Source of the DNA: Alistipes shahii WAL 8301
Lineage (GTDB): Bacteria; Bacteroidota; Bacteroidia; Bacteroidales; Rikenellaceae
DNA: 64,000 bases
Assembly: GCF_025145845.1 (NCBI RefSeq)
Contig: NZ_CP102253.1
Coordinates: 3,162,001-3,226,000, forward strand
Direction of reading: 5' to 3'
The position numbers were made by a program, and so were the translations under genes. The notes below the pieces were generated by a model. That model was not told the DNA's origin, searched no databases, and was given only the letters and a program-made list of their open reading frames with translations. This document shows positions 51,885-60,250 of the stretch, one piece after another (positions within the stretch are counted from its first letter, which is position 1; the number at the start of each line of letters is the position of its first letter).

Positions 51885-53948
51885 ATGAAAACGCTGAAAT
51901 ACATCGCACTGTCGCTGCTCGTCGCTGCCTCGACGACGGCGTGCAAGGACGATCCCGAACTGCTCACCACCGACGTCGGTCCCGAGATGACCGTCGTTTC
52001 GGCCGATGCGTCGGGCGTCTACGGCGGCAAGGTCGACTTCGAGGTGACGATGACCGACCGCTATGCGCTCTCGACGCTCAAGGCGCAGGTATTCTTCGAC
52101 GACGAGATGGTCGCCGAGGAGGTGATCCGCACCAAAAGCGACGGAACCTACACGGGGGCTGTGACGCTTCCCTTTTACAAGAACATTCCCGACGGCGAGG
52201 CCACGCTGCGCTTCGTGGGGCAGAACGTGCGCTTCGGAACGACGACCGTCGACCGGCCGCTCGCCGTATCGCGTCCCAAGCCCGCCTACCTGACGTTCTT
52301 CCTCGATGACGCGGAGTACCGCATGGAGCCTACGGGCAACGACTACGAATACGCCGTGACGGACGAGTTCCCGCAGAAGCCGCAGGGCTACATCGCGACG
52401 CCCGAACTCGACGCCGCTGGCTCGGTGGTGACCTTCGGCTACGACTCCGGGGCCGGCGGCATCGTCTCCGATTCCACCGACGCCATTCCCTTCGCCAATT
52501 CGAATGCCGGAGAGTTCACGATCACCTTCAACCTGCTGACCTTCGAGGGTTCTCCTTTCATCAAACTGCTCTTCGGCGAGACGGAGATGACGATGGTCGA
52601 CAACGACAATTACAGCATCGTCACCACGCTGACGCAGAATCAGACCTACACGCTGACGGGCGTTTCCGATTTCGCCGACTGGGACATCGACCGCGACTTC
52701 TTCGAACGGGCCGACGCTTCGAATCCCGAGGCCCTGACCTTCCTGCCGATGTCGGGCATGTACAAGGTGACGGCCAATTTCAAACACAGCTACCTGCGTA
52801 TCGAGGCCATGAAGTCGGCCACGGAGTATGCGTCGCTCGCCGCCGACGGTTCGGGCAATGCGATCTGGACGGTCGGAGCCGGTATCGGCAAACCCGTCAT
52901 CAAGAACGGCGACGGTTGGGATATGGGCTCCACGGGCTTGTGTCTGGCTCGCGTTGCGGACAAGAAATTCCAGATCTCGCTGGTGGCCGGCGTTTCGATC
53001 AACGCTTCGAACTTCGACTTCAAGTTCTTCTGGCCGAAGGACTGGGACAAGGGCGAATTCCTGGGTAAGACGGATGCCTCGTTTGCCAATCCCTACGGGG
53101 TCCTGACCACTACCAGCGATTTGATCGAGATTTCCGACGGTGGCAACTTGGGGCTTGCCGAGGGTAAGACGCTCGACTTGGGCGGTATCTACCGCTTCAC
53201 GATCGACGTTTCAGGCGGCACGATGGCCGCGGTGCTGACCGTCGAGAAAGTGGGCGAGCAGGAGCTTCCGCCCGCCGACATCACCGTCAACGGAACGCCG
53301 ATGGCCCAGCTCGACGTGGACAACTACCAGCTGGACCTCGACCTGACGCAGGGCCAGACGCTGACGCTGGGCGGCGCCGACGCCTTCACGCCGGCGTGGA
53401 TCAATCCCGACTTCTTCGAGGCGGCCTCCGCGACGAGCGTCAAGCTGGTCCCCGTCACGGGCAAATACCGCATCACGGCCAATCTGGCGACCCGGGTGAT
53501 TGATGCGCTGGTGCTCAACGCCGACGGCTCGGGGCTTGCCACGTTGAGCGACGACGGTCACGGGGCGGTCTATTTCATCGGCTACGGCATCGGTTCGCCC
53601 GCGGCCGTGAACGAACCGGGCTGGACCACCGAAAAGGGCGTCTGCGTGCCCGAATCCGCTCCCGGCATCTACACGATGACGGCCCAGGCGGGTCTGGAAG
53701 GCAGCACGACCCTCGGACAGCGTTTCCGCGTGAGCGGCTGGAGCGGCAAGTTCTTCCGGAACCGCGGCTGGGACGGTCTGGGAGCCTTCACGCTGGCGCC
53801 GGGCGCCGAGGCGTTCTTCTCGATCGCCGGGGACGGCAACATCGAGATCGCCTCGGGAGTCACCCTTGAGGAGGGCGCGACCTATCGTCTGACACTCGAC
53901 GTGACGGCGGGAAAAGACAACCCCGTTTTGTCGCTGGTTAAGAAATAA
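51885..53948 (+). CDS. Surface glycan-binding protein (SusE/SusF-position)
   Basis: 687 aa. Lipoprotein signal (SLLVAASTTACKDD, Cys20). An Ig-like N-terminal domain (~25-125) is followed by repeated beta-sandwich modules. Two copies align: ~255-385 (TLTQNQTYTLTGVSDFADWD, ADGSGNAIWTVGAGIGKPVI) and ~475-605 (DLTQGQTLTLGGADAFTPAW, DDGHGAVYFIGYGIGSPAAV), each followed by a 60-80-residue module. The duplication suggests two similar glycan-binding sites. No hydrolase motif. By position it corresponds to the binding lipoprotein between GH30 and GH3 in beta-1,6-glucan PULs. Confidence 0.8.
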   Translation: MKTLKYIALSLLVAASTTACKDDPELLTTDVGPEMTVVSADASGVYGGKVDFEVTMTDRYALSTLKAQVFFDDEMVAEEVIRTKSDGTYTGAVTLPFYKNIPDGEATLRFVGQNVRFGTTTVDRPLAVSRPKPAYLTFFLDDAEYRMEPTGNDYEYAVTDEFPQKPQGYIATPELDAAGSVVTFGYDSGAGGIVSDSTDAIPFANSNAGEFTITFNLLTFEGSPFIKLLFGETEMTMVDNDNYSIVTTLTQNQTYTLTGVSDFADWDIDRDFFERADASNPEALTFLPMSGMYKVTANFKHSYLRIEAMKSATEYASLAADGSGNAIWTVGAGIGKPVIKNGDGWDMGSTGLCLARVADKKFQISLVAGVSINASNFDFKFFWPKDWDKGEFLGKTDASFANPYGVLTTTSDLIEISDGGNLGLAEGKTLDLGGIYRFTIDVSGGTMAAVLTVEKVGEQELPPADITVNGTPMAQLDVDNYQLDLDLTQGQTLTLGGADAFTPAWINPDFFEAASATSVKLVPVTGKYRITANLATRVIDALVLNADGSGLATLSDDGHGAVYFIGYGIGSPAAVNEPGWTTEKGVCVPESAPGIYTMTAQAGLEGSTTLGQRFRVSGWSGKFFRNRGWDGLGAFTLAPGAEAFFSIAGDGNIEIASGVTLEEGATYRLTLDVTAGKDNPVLSLVKK

Positions 53949-53953
53949 TCGTT

Positions 53954-54001
53954 AATTTTGCAAACGGAGTGCGCGGCCTCTCGACTGTGCACTCCGTTTG
54001 T
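53954..54001 (+). promoter_or_regulatory. -7 box and leader hairpin before the GH3 gene
   Basis: TAATTTTG (53954-53961) is followed directly by a perfect 12-bp inverted repeat CAAACGGAGTGC / GCACTCCGTTTG (53962-53973 with 53990-54001). The hairpin could terminate some upstream transcription or structure a GH3 leader. The nearest TTTG (53927-53930) is 23 nt upstream, slightly too far for an ideal -33 box. Confidence 0.45.
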
Positions 54002-54026
54002 GAATATGCACTAATCCATTCCAGAC

Positions 54027-56261
54027 ATGAAAAATAAAATTCTGTTGAAGAGTCTCGCCGGGCTGTGCGCCCTGGCGGCGGTCGCCTGCGGAGGCGGGCC
54101 GGGGCCGCAGGGCAGCGTCGCCGTCTACCTCGACGAGTCGCAGCCGATCGAAAAGCGGGTCGAAGACGCCCTTTCGCGCATGACCCTCGAAGAGAAGGTC
54201 GCCATCCTGCATGCGCAGTCGAAATTCTCGTCGGCGGGCGTTCCGCGCCTGGGCATTCCCGAGGTGTGGTGCACCGACGGCCCTCACGGCATCCGCCCCG
54301 AGGTCCTGTGGGACGAATGGGATCAGGCCGGCTGGACGAACGACTCCTGCACGGCTTTCCCGGCGCTGACGTGCCTTGCCGCGACGTGGAATCCCGAAAT
54401 GTCGGCGCTGTATGGCAAATCCATCGGCGAGGAGGCGCGCTACCGCGAGAAGGACATCCTGCTGGGACCCGGCGTGAACATCTACCGCACGCCGCTCAAC
54501 GGCCGCAATTTCGAGTACATGGGCGAGGACCCCTACCTCTCTTCGCGGATGGTCGTTCCCTACATCGAGGAGGTGCAGAAGAACGGCGTTGCCGCCTGCG
54601 TGAAACATTTCGCACTCAATAATCAGGAGGCCCACCGTCACGGCATCGACGTCGAGGTCGACGACCGTGCGTTGAACGAGATCTACCTCCCGGCGTTTAA
54701 AGCCGCCGTTCAGGAGGGCGGCGCATGGGCCGTCATGGGCGCCTACAATAAATACAAGGGAGAACATTGCTGCCACAACCGCTACCTGCTGAACGACATT
54801 CTGAAACGCGACTGGGCCTTCGACGGCGTGGTCGTCTCCGACTGGGGCGGCACGCACGACACGAAGCAGGCCGCCGAGAACGGTCTCGACATGGAGTTCG
54901 GTTCGTGGACCGACGGTTTGAGCTGGGGTGCCAGCAACGCCTACGACAACTATTACCTCGCCGCCCCCTACCTCGATATGCTCCGCAAGGGCGAGGCTTC
55001 GACGGCGACGCTCGACGACAAGGCGCGCCGGGTGCTGCGGCTGATTTTCCGCACGGCGATGAACACCCGCAAACCGTTCGGGTCGCTCAATTCGCCCGAA
55101 CATCTGGCCGCTGCACGCCGTATCGCCGGCGAGGGCATGGTGCTGCTGAAAAACGAGGGCGGGGTGCTGCCCATCGACCTCGGGCGTGCGAAAACCATCG
55201 CCGTCGTGGGCGAGAATGCGATCAAGATGATGACCGTGGGCGGCGGCTCCTCGTCGCTCAAGGTGCGGCACGAATATACGCCGCTCGAAGGCATCCGCGC
55301 CGCTGCGGCCGGCAAAGCCGAGGTGATCTACGAACGCGGCTACGTCGGCGATGTGACGGGCGACTACAACGGGGTGAAGACCGGGCAGGATTTGAGCGAG
55401 AGCCGTTCCGAGGCGCAGCTGATCGCCGATGCCGCGGCCGCGGCCCGCAAGGCCGACGCGGTGATCTTCGTCGGGGGGCTGAACAAGAGCAACCACCAGG
55501 ACTGCGAAGGCGACGACCGCCTGCAATACGGCCTGCCGTATGCGCAGGACAAAGTGATCGGGGCGCTGGCCGAAGCCAATCCCAATCTGGCGGTGGTGAT
55601 CGTCTCGGGCAACGCCGTGGCGATGCCGTGGATCGACCGTGTTCCGGCGGTGCTGGAGGCGTGGTTCTCGGGTTCCGAGGCGGGCAATGCGCTTGCCGAC
55701 GTGGTGTTCGGTGCGGTGAACCCTTCGGGCAAGCTGCCCTTCACGTTCCCCGTGCGGCTGGAGGACAACGGCGCGCATGCGCTGGGCGAATACCCGGGCG
55801 CGGACAAGGTGAAGTATAACGAGAGCATCTTCGTCGGTTACCGCTGGCACGACAAGGAGCAGCTCAAGCCGCTGTTCGCCTTCGGCCACGGGTTGAGCTA
55901 CACCGCCTTCGCCGTCGGCAACGTGAAGGCCGACCGTACGACGCTCGCCCCGAACGGCAGCATCCGTATTTCGGCCGACGTGACCAACACGGGCGACCGT
56001 GCGGGCGCCGAGGTCGTGCAGCTTTACATCGGCGACGAGCAGTCGTCGCTGCCGCGTCCCGTGAAGGAGCTGAAAGGTTTTCAGAAAGTTTCGCTGAATC
56101 CCGGGCAGACGCGGACCGTGACTTTCGAGATCACCCCCGGGATGTTGCACTACTACGACGACGCAAAGGGTGCGTGGGTGGCCGAGCCGGGCGCGTTCAC
56201 GGCCTATGTGGGCGCCGCGTCGGACGATATTCGCGGCACGGTGGAATTCGAGTTGAAATGA
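54027..56261 (+). CDS. GH3 beta-glucosidase
   Basis: 744 aa. Lipobox AVAC (Cys21) or signal peptide, so periplasmic or membrane-attached. The N-terminal barrel has GIPEVWCTDGPHG, KHFALNNQEAHRHG (Lys-His) and the nucleophile Asp272 in GVVVSDWGG. The second domain (~370-560) and a C-terminal FnIII-like domain (~650-744; GDRAGAEVVQLYIGDEQSSL) complete the BglX-type layout. It would release glucose from beta-1,6-gluco-oligosaccharides delivered by SusCD. Last gene of the PUL, followed by a terminator. Confidence 0.93.
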   Translation: MKNKILLKSLAGLCALAAVACGGGPGPQGSVAVYLDESQPIEKRVEDALSRMTLEEKVAILHAQSKFSSAGVPRLGIPEVWCTDGPHGIRPEVLWDEWDQAGWTNDSCTAFPALTCLAATWNPEMSALYGKSIGEEARYREKDILLGPGVNIYRTPLNGRNFEYMGEDPYLSSRMVVPYIEEVQKNGVAACVKHFALNNQEAHRHGIDVEVDDRALNEIYLPAFKAAVQEGGAWAVMGAYNKYKGEHCCHNRYLLNDILKRDWAFDGVVVSDWGGTHDTKQAAENGLDMEFGSWTDGLSWGASNAYDNYYLAAPYLDMLRKGEASTATLDDKARRVLRLIFRTAMNTRKPFGSLNSPEHLAAARRIAGEGMVLLKNEGGVLPIDLGRAKTIAVVGENAIKMMTVGGGSSSLKVRHEYTPLEGIRAAAAGKAEVIYERGYVGDVTGDYNGVKTGQDLSESRSEAQLIADAAAAARKADAVIFVGGLNKSNHQDCEGDDRLQYGLPYAQDKVIGALAEANPNLAVVIVSGNAVAMPWIDRVPAVLEAWFSGSEAGNALADVVFGAVNPSGKLPFTFPVRLEDNGAHALGEYPGADKVKYNESIFVGYRWHDKEQLKPLFAFGHGLSYTAFAVGNVKADRTTLAPNGSIRISADVTNTGDRAGAEVVQLYIGDEQSSLPRPVKELKGFQKVSLNPGQTRTVTFEITPGMLHYYDDAKGAWVAEPGAFTAYVGAASDDIRGTVEFELK

Positions 56262-56280
56262 TTCCGCAGCCGGAAAGGAG

Positions 56281-56313
56281 AAGTCCGCGACCTCTGACAG
56301 GTCGCGGACTTTT
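56281..56313. terminator. Bidirectional terminator after GH3
   Basis: A perfect 13-bp stem AAGTCCGCGACCT / AGGTCGCGGACTT with a CTGAC loop and a T run, between convergent genes. Confidence 0.93.
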
Positions 56314-56847
56314 TCATTGTTCGGTCCGGATGCGATAGAGGGCGTGCCTGCGCAGGGGATGCCCCTCGGGCAGGGCGGGGTGGTCGAACTCTCCGACGCA
56401 CGTCATGCCGAGCTTCTGCATCACGCGCCGGGAACGCCCGTTTCCGACGAACGTGAAGGCGACCAGTTCCGGAATGCCGAGTTTCGCGGCGTGTGCGATG
56501 CATGCCCGGGCCGCCTCGGTGGCGTAACCCTGGCCCCAGGCGTCGTGCCGCAGCCGCCAGAGTATCTCGACCTGGCCCTCCAGCCCGCCGGAGAACGTCA
56601 CGCGGTGCAGTCCGGTGAATCCCAGCAGCTCTCCGTCCGAAAGACGTTCGACGGCATACGGACCGAATCCTTCGGTCGAAAACTCGTCGCGGATGCGGTC
56701 GAGCAGGTCGGCCGACTCTTCGGCGGTGAGCGTCGCGGGGAAATACTCCATGACCCGCTCGTCGGCGTTCATGGCGGCGAAAGCCGGCTGGTCTTCCTCC
56801 CGCCATGCGCGCAGTGCGAGGCGGGCCGTTCGGGACGGGTAAAGCAT
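56314..56847 (-). CDS. GNAT acetyltransferase, RimJ/RimL-like
   Basis: 177-aa cytoplasmic N-acetyltransferase. Strand order and motifs fit the RimJ/RimL group: TARLALRAWREEDQPAFAAM, a GxxGxA-like acetyl-CoA loop in HDAWGQGYATEAARACIAHA, and VGNGRSRRVMQKLGMTCVGE. Acts on ribosomal or other protein N termini, or on small molecules; the substrate is unknown. It is 94 nt downstream of cdaA. Confidence 0.88.
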   Translation of the reverse strand: MLYPSRTARLALRAWREEDQPAFAAMNADERVMEYFPATLTAEESADLLDRIRDEFSTEGFGPYAVERLSDGELLGFTGLHRVTFSGGLEGQVEILWRLRHDAWGQGYATEAARACIAHAAKLGIPELVAFTFVGNGRSRRVMQKLGMTCVGEFDHPALPEGHPLRRHALYRIRTEQ

Positions 56848-56941
56848 ACTTGCTTGTTTTGGGTGTTCGGGGAGTGTTGCGGAAGCGCGGAACGGAATGG
56901 CCGGTCCGGAAACCTTCTGCCGCCCCTGAATCCGGTGCCGC

Positions 56942-57742
56942 TTATTCGGCGACCTCCTTTTTCGAGCGTTTGCGCGTGTTGATCGTCAGGTAGCGTTGCA
57001 GGGTCTGCTGCAACCGCACGGGGTCGATGTTCAGGCGGATTTCGCCGCCCTGTGCGATCGAGATGTCGCCCGTCTCCTCCGAGACGACGACGATGATGGC
57101 GTCCGAAATCTCGCTCATGCCGATCGCCGCGCGGTGCCGCGTGCCGAACGACTTGGGCACGTCGCTCTGCGTCACCGGGAGGATGCACTTGGCCGCCACG
57201 ATCCGGTCGCCCTCGATCAGCGCCGCGCCGTCGTGCAGCGGGGCGTTCTTGAAGAAGATGTTCTTGATCAGCGACGTCGACACCTTGGCGTCGAGGGCGA
57301 TGCCGCCTTCGGCGATCAGCCGCAGGTCGCTCTGCTGACCGATGACGATGAGCGCCCCGGTCTTCGTCTCGGACATCTCGCGGCAGGCCGTGACGATCGG
57401 CACGACGTTGGTCTGCACGGTGTCCTCGCCCGTCGAGAAGATGCGGGTGATGAAGTTGAAATGTTTCTGGCGCATGCCGATCATCTGCAGGAAGCGCCGC
57501 AGTTCGGGCTGGAAGACGATGATCAGCGCGATGGCTCCCACCGAGATCAGCTGTCCGAGGATCGTCGACAGCAGCTCCATGTTCAGCGCCCGGACGACCA
57601 CCCACAGCAGGTAGACGGCAATGATTCCCGAGAGAATGTACGGCGCATTGGTTCCCTTGGTCATGCGGTAAATCCAGTACATGATCACGGCCACCAGAAT
57701 GATGTCTATCAGGTCGACGAATGTGAACGGAACGAATCCCAT
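56942..57742 (-). CDS. cdaA: Membrane diadenylate cyclase CdaA
   Basis: 266 aa. Three N-terminal membrane helices (LIDIILVAVIMYWIY, YILSGIIAVYLLWVVV, LGQLISVGAIALIIVF) are followed by a DisA_N domain with the catalytic LHDGAALI (DGA, 171-173) and GTRHRAAIG (RHR, 202-204). It makes cyclic di-AMP from two ATP. The typical CdaA partner CdaR is not adjacent. A single copy of the promoter repeat, with ideal -33/-7 spacing, lies upstream of the ATG. Confidence 0.95.
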   Translation of the reverse strand: MGFVPFTFVDLIDIILVAVIMYWIYRMTKGTNAPYILSGIIAVYLLWVVVRALNMELLSTILGQLISVGAIALIIVFQPELRRFLQMIGMRQKHFNFITRIFSTGEDTVQTNVVPIVTACREMSETKTGALIVIGQQSDLRLIAEGGIALDAKVSTSLIKNIFFKNAPLHDGAALIEGDRIVAAKCILPVTQSDVPKSFGTRHRAAIGMSEISDAIIVVVSEETGDISIAQGGEIRLNIDPVRLQQTLQRYLTINTRKRSKKEVAE

Positions 57743-57779
57743 CGTGTATCAGAAAATTTATCAGGTTTCAGTTATCGCA

Positions 57780-57810
57780 CAAAGATACGAAAAAGTTGGG
57801 CCGCTGCAAA
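57780..57810 (-). promoter_or_regulatory. cdaA promoter within the repeat
   Basis: -33 TTTG (57810-57807), 19-nt spacer, -7 TATCTTTG (57787-57780). Start site near 57773, giving a leader of about 30 nt. Confidence 0.7.
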
Positions 57811-57878
57811 ACCGGACCGCATGCGATTCGGCAAAACGCCGCGACTTTCCGACAGTGTCGTTACGACGCCCAAGATAT
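57780..57878. repeat. Single copy of the promoter repeat upstream of cdaA
   Basis: Same block order as the engB units: CAAAGATACGAAAAAG, CTGCAAAACCGGA, CTTTCCG, GTGTCGTTACGACGCC, then a second CAAGATA box about 91 nt after the first. Confidence 0.8.
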
Positions 57879-57885
57879 AAAAAAT

Positions 57886-57921
57886 ACCGACTTCCGCCGT
57901 GCGGGGAAGCCGGTTTTTTTG
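57886..57921 (-). terminator. Terminator of the Skp-like gene
   Basis: 10-bp stem ACCGGCTTCC / GGAAGTCGGT on the minus strand with one wobble pair, bordered by A and T runs on both sides. Confidence 0.8.
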
Positions 57922-57937
57922 TTTTTCGCGGGCGGGG

Positions 57938-58525
57938 CTACTTCTTCTCGGCCTTTTTGTCGGCGGCATACAGCTCGTTGACCTTCGCCAGCACGGCGGG
58001 GGTGATGTTGAGCGTCGTGTCCGCGTCGATCAGCGCCGAGGCGTTGAGGATCAGTTTGTACTTCTTGCCGCTGTTGATCTCCTGCACGGCGCGGTGCAGC
58101 AGGTCCTGGGCGCGGTTGGTGAACACGTAGTTCTCCTCGTCGAGCGTCTGGGCCTCCTTCTGGGCGTTGCTCTGGTAGGAGGCCACCTTCTTCTGGATGC
58201 TCTCCTGCTGTGCCTGCGCGTCGCGCGAGGTGATCAGTCCCTTTTCGTACTTCTGCTGCAACTGGGCGGCTTCGGCCTGGAGGTTCTGTTCGCGCTGCGC
58301 CCAGCTCTTCTGCGCCTTCTCGGTCTTCTCCTGAAGCGCTACGCCTTCGTTCTTGTAGAGGTCGCACTGGGCCAGCACGGCTTCGACCTGAACGTATGCG
58401 ATGTCGCTCGAAACAACCTGCTGCGCCGCCGCCTCGGCCGCAACTTCGGCCTGCCCGGTGGTCTTCGTGCCGCAGGCCGCGAGGACGAGAGCCGCAGCCA
58501 GCGCCGGAAAGAGAGTTTTTTTCAT
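57938..58525 (-). CDS. Skp/OmpH-family periplasmic chaperone-like lipoprotein
   Basis: 195 aa. Lipobox VLAAC (Cys18) after MKKTLFPALAAAL. The OmpH-type core starts DIAYVQVEAVLAQCD, has a long coiled coil (~60-145; KTEKAQKSWAQREQNLQAEA, QQKYEKGLITSRDAQAQQES) and ends with KLILNASALIDADTTLNITP, the strand-helix of the Skp body. Skp-like proteins hold unfolded outer-membrane proteins; lipidation distinguishes this one from classical soluble Skp. Divergent from ruvA. Confidence 0.88.
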   Translation of the reverse strand: MKKTLFPALAAALVLAACGTKTTGQAEVAAEAAAQQVVSSDIAYVQVEAVLAQCDLYKNEGVALQEKTEKAQKSWAQREQNLQAEAAQLQQKYEKGLITSRDAQAQQESIQKKVASYQSNAQKEAQTLDEENYVFTNRAQDLLHRAVQEINSGKKYKLILNASALIDADTTLNITPAVLAKVNELYAADKKAEKK

Positions 58526-58569
58526 ATCGTTTTTTGGTTTGTTTAGTTAATTATTCAGCATTTGAGACA

Positions 58570-58597
58570 CAAAGGTAAAAAAAAATCTTTACTTTTG
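58570..58597. promoter_or_regulatory. Back-to-back -7 boxes for the Skp-like gene and ruvA
   Basis: Minus-strand TACCTTTG (58577-58570) faces the Skp-like gene, and plus-strand TACTTTTG (58590-58597) faces ruvA, only 12 nt apart, so their -33 regions overlap the opposite promoter. -33 matches are poor on both sides. Confidence 0.5.
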
Positions 58598-58624
58598 CCC
58601 AACCCGCAGCAAAATTTGAAACAC

Positions 58625-59206
58625 ATGTACGAATACATCAAGGGCACAGTCGCCGAAGTGGCTCCCGCTTACGCAGTTATCGACGTCGGCGGGGTGGGCT
58701 ACTACCTCCATATTTCGCTCGAAACCTACTCCGCGATCGAACACGAGACCGAGACCCGGCTCTACGTCCATTACGTCGTGCGCGAGGATGCGCAGCTGCT
58801 CTACGGCTTCTCGACCAAGGCCGAGCGCGAGTTGTTCCGCCTGCTGATCAGCGTTTCGGGCGTGGGCGGCAACACGGCGCGTATGATCCTTTCGACTTAT
58901 TCGCCGCGCGAGTTGCAGGGAATCATCACGGCGGGCAACGCCGTGCTGCTGAAAAACGTCAAGGGGCTGGGCCTCAAGACGGCGCAGAAGATCATCGTCG
59001 AGTTGAGCGGCAAGCTCATGGCGCCGGGCGCCGACGACGGAGGGGCGCAGCCCGGGGCGGGCGGGAGCTTCGACGAGGCCCTTGCGGCGCTGTCCATGCT
59101 GGGCTTTGCCCGCGCCCCGGCCGAGAAGGTTCTGCGGGGCGTTCTGCGCGAATCTCCCGCGGCTCCGGTCGAGGAGCTGATCCGAATGGCGTTGAAAAAA
59201 CTCTGA
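58625..59206 (+). CDS. ruvA: Holliday junction DNA helicase subunit RuvA
   Basis: 193 aa from ATG 58625 (MYEYIKGTVAEVAPAYAVID); a longer frame from 58562 begins upstream of the predicted -7 box. OB-fold domain I (GGVGYYLHISLETYSAIE, VREDAQLLYGFSTKAERELF), HhH domain II (LLISVSGVGGNTARMILSTY, LLKNVKGLGLKTAQKIIVEL) and a UBA-like domain III (EALAALSMLGFARAPAEKVL) joined by a Gly/Ala linker. It binds four-way junctions and directs RuvB. Confidence 0.96.
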   Translation: MYEYIKGTVAEVAPAYAVIDVGGVGYYLHISLETYSAIEHETETRLYVHYVVREDAQLLYGFSTKAERELFRLLISVSGVGGNTARMILSTYSPRELQGIITAGNAVLLKNVKGLGLKTAQKIIVELSGKLMAPGADDGGAQPGAGGSFDEALAALSMLGFARAPAEKVLRGVLRESPAAPVEELIRMALKKL

Positions 59207-59353
59207 ATCCGCCATTCCGGAAGTGCGGATATGCCGCATGTGTGGTCGGAAACCGTAAACTTTTGGAAAATAGGTCTGAAAGTCTCCCGGCATTTTGTTT
59301 TGGATCTATTTTTGCGTCGCCTAACAAAACGCCTCATTTTTAATTCGCCTCTC

Positions 59354-59503
59354 ATGGAAGACATTCCGCTTGGATTCATTTTGATTCTGTTCGGCTTCTT
59401 TGTCGCGGCTATTGTGCTGACAGCCATCGTTATCGTGTGGAAGCAGCGCAGGTTGCAGCGTCTCAAGGACCCGCACAAGGACTATTACCGGAAAAAGGGA
59501 TAG
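59354..59503 (+). CDS. Single-span membrane protein, 49 aa
   Basis: Start ATG 59354 (MEDIPLGFILILFGFFVAAI). One hydrophobic helix of about 25 residues followed by a basic tail (WKQRRLQRLKDPHKDYYRKK). A -7-like TATTTTTG lies at about 59308, supporting expression of this short form rather than the longer frame from 59231. Function unknown. A terminator follows. Confidence 0.6.
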   Translation: MEDIPLGFILILFGFFVAAIVLTAIVIVWKQRRLQRLKDPHKDYYRKKG

Positions 59504-59528
59504 CCGGTTTTTCTGATCTTTTCAAGTA

Positions 59529-59556
59529 CGCCCGCATGCAAAGCGGGCGATTTTTT
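59529..59556 (+). terminator. Terminator after the small membrane protein
   Basis: 7-bp GC stem CGCCCGC / GCGGGCG with a 7-nt loop and six T after one A. Confidence 0.85.
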
Positions 59557-59588
59557 ACGTTTCTTGTTCGTAAATCGGATTGTTTTTG

Positions 59589-59596
59589 TAAATTTG
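59589..59596 (+). promoter_or_regulatory. -7 box of the lipoprotein pair
   Basis: TAAATTTG with a start site near 59602 places the transcript start just before the two candidate ATGs (59606, 59612). Confidence 0.55.
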
Positions 59597-59611
59597 CACG
59601 ATTATATGCCG

Positions 59612-60214
59612 ATGAAACGAATATTCGCCACATTGATTTTCGCCCTGCCCCTGCTGTTCTGCGGTTGCTCGGAGGAGGAGGACATCCTTCCCGAACAGCG
59701 CCAGAAGATCGTCTCGTATCTTGAGAGGACGCACTCCCCGGCGCTGATCCCGGAGTCGCAGGTCGAGACCGGGAGCCAGCAGCGGTTCTACACCATGTCG
59801 GGCAGCACGGTTTACCGGTATATCGACAATTTCTACCGGGACGGGCGGAGCGAGCTTCCGGAGGTCACCGCCGCCGCGAAAGCGACCATCACCTTCCGGG
59901 CCTACGTCTTCGCCTTCTCGAACATCACCGATTCGACCTTTCCGTTCTACTCGAACGATCCCGCCTTGCAGCAGGCCTACGAGGACATGGGGCTGACGCC
60001 CGGAGCGTGGTCGTTCGAACCGCTGACGCTCGATATGCGCGGCGACATACTAAACGGGCTGCGGCATGCGTTACTTGGTTGTCGCGAAGGCGACATCGTC
60101 GAAGCCTACATGACCTACAATATGGCTTACGGGGACAAATATGTGAGCACGATTCCGAGAGAAAGCCCCGTCGCCTGGTTTTTCACGGTCGAAAGCGTGG
60201 AGTACGACGAATAG
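59612..60214 (+). CDS. Lipoprotein, FKBP-like, 200 aa
   Basis: Start ATG 59612 (MKRIFATLIFALPLLFCGCS), with ATG 59606 also possible; the longer frame from 59564 starts before the promoter. Lipid Cys19 in CGC. The C-terminal half (TITFRAYVFAFSNITDSTFP, ALLGCREGDIVEAYMTYNMA, YGDKYVSTIPRESPVAWFFT) has the order seen in FKBP-type prolyl isomerase-like domains (HALLGCREGD resembles the GLxGMxxG-type loop). Isomerase activity is uncertain. It is 36 nt before the second lipoprotein, and the two are probably cotranscribed. Confidence 0.7.
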   Translation: MKRIFATLIFALPLLFCGCSEEEDILPEQRQKIVSYLERTHSPALIPESQVETGSQQRFYTMSGSTVYRYIDNFYRDGRSELPEVTAAAKATITFRAYVFAFSNITDSTFPFYSNDPALQQAYEDMGLTPGAWSFEPLTLDMRGDILNGLRHALLGCREGDIVEAYMTYNMAYGDKYVSTIPRESPVAWFFTVESVEYDE

Positions 60215-60250
60215 ACAGAACACCGAATTTATAGAATTGTATAACAAGAT

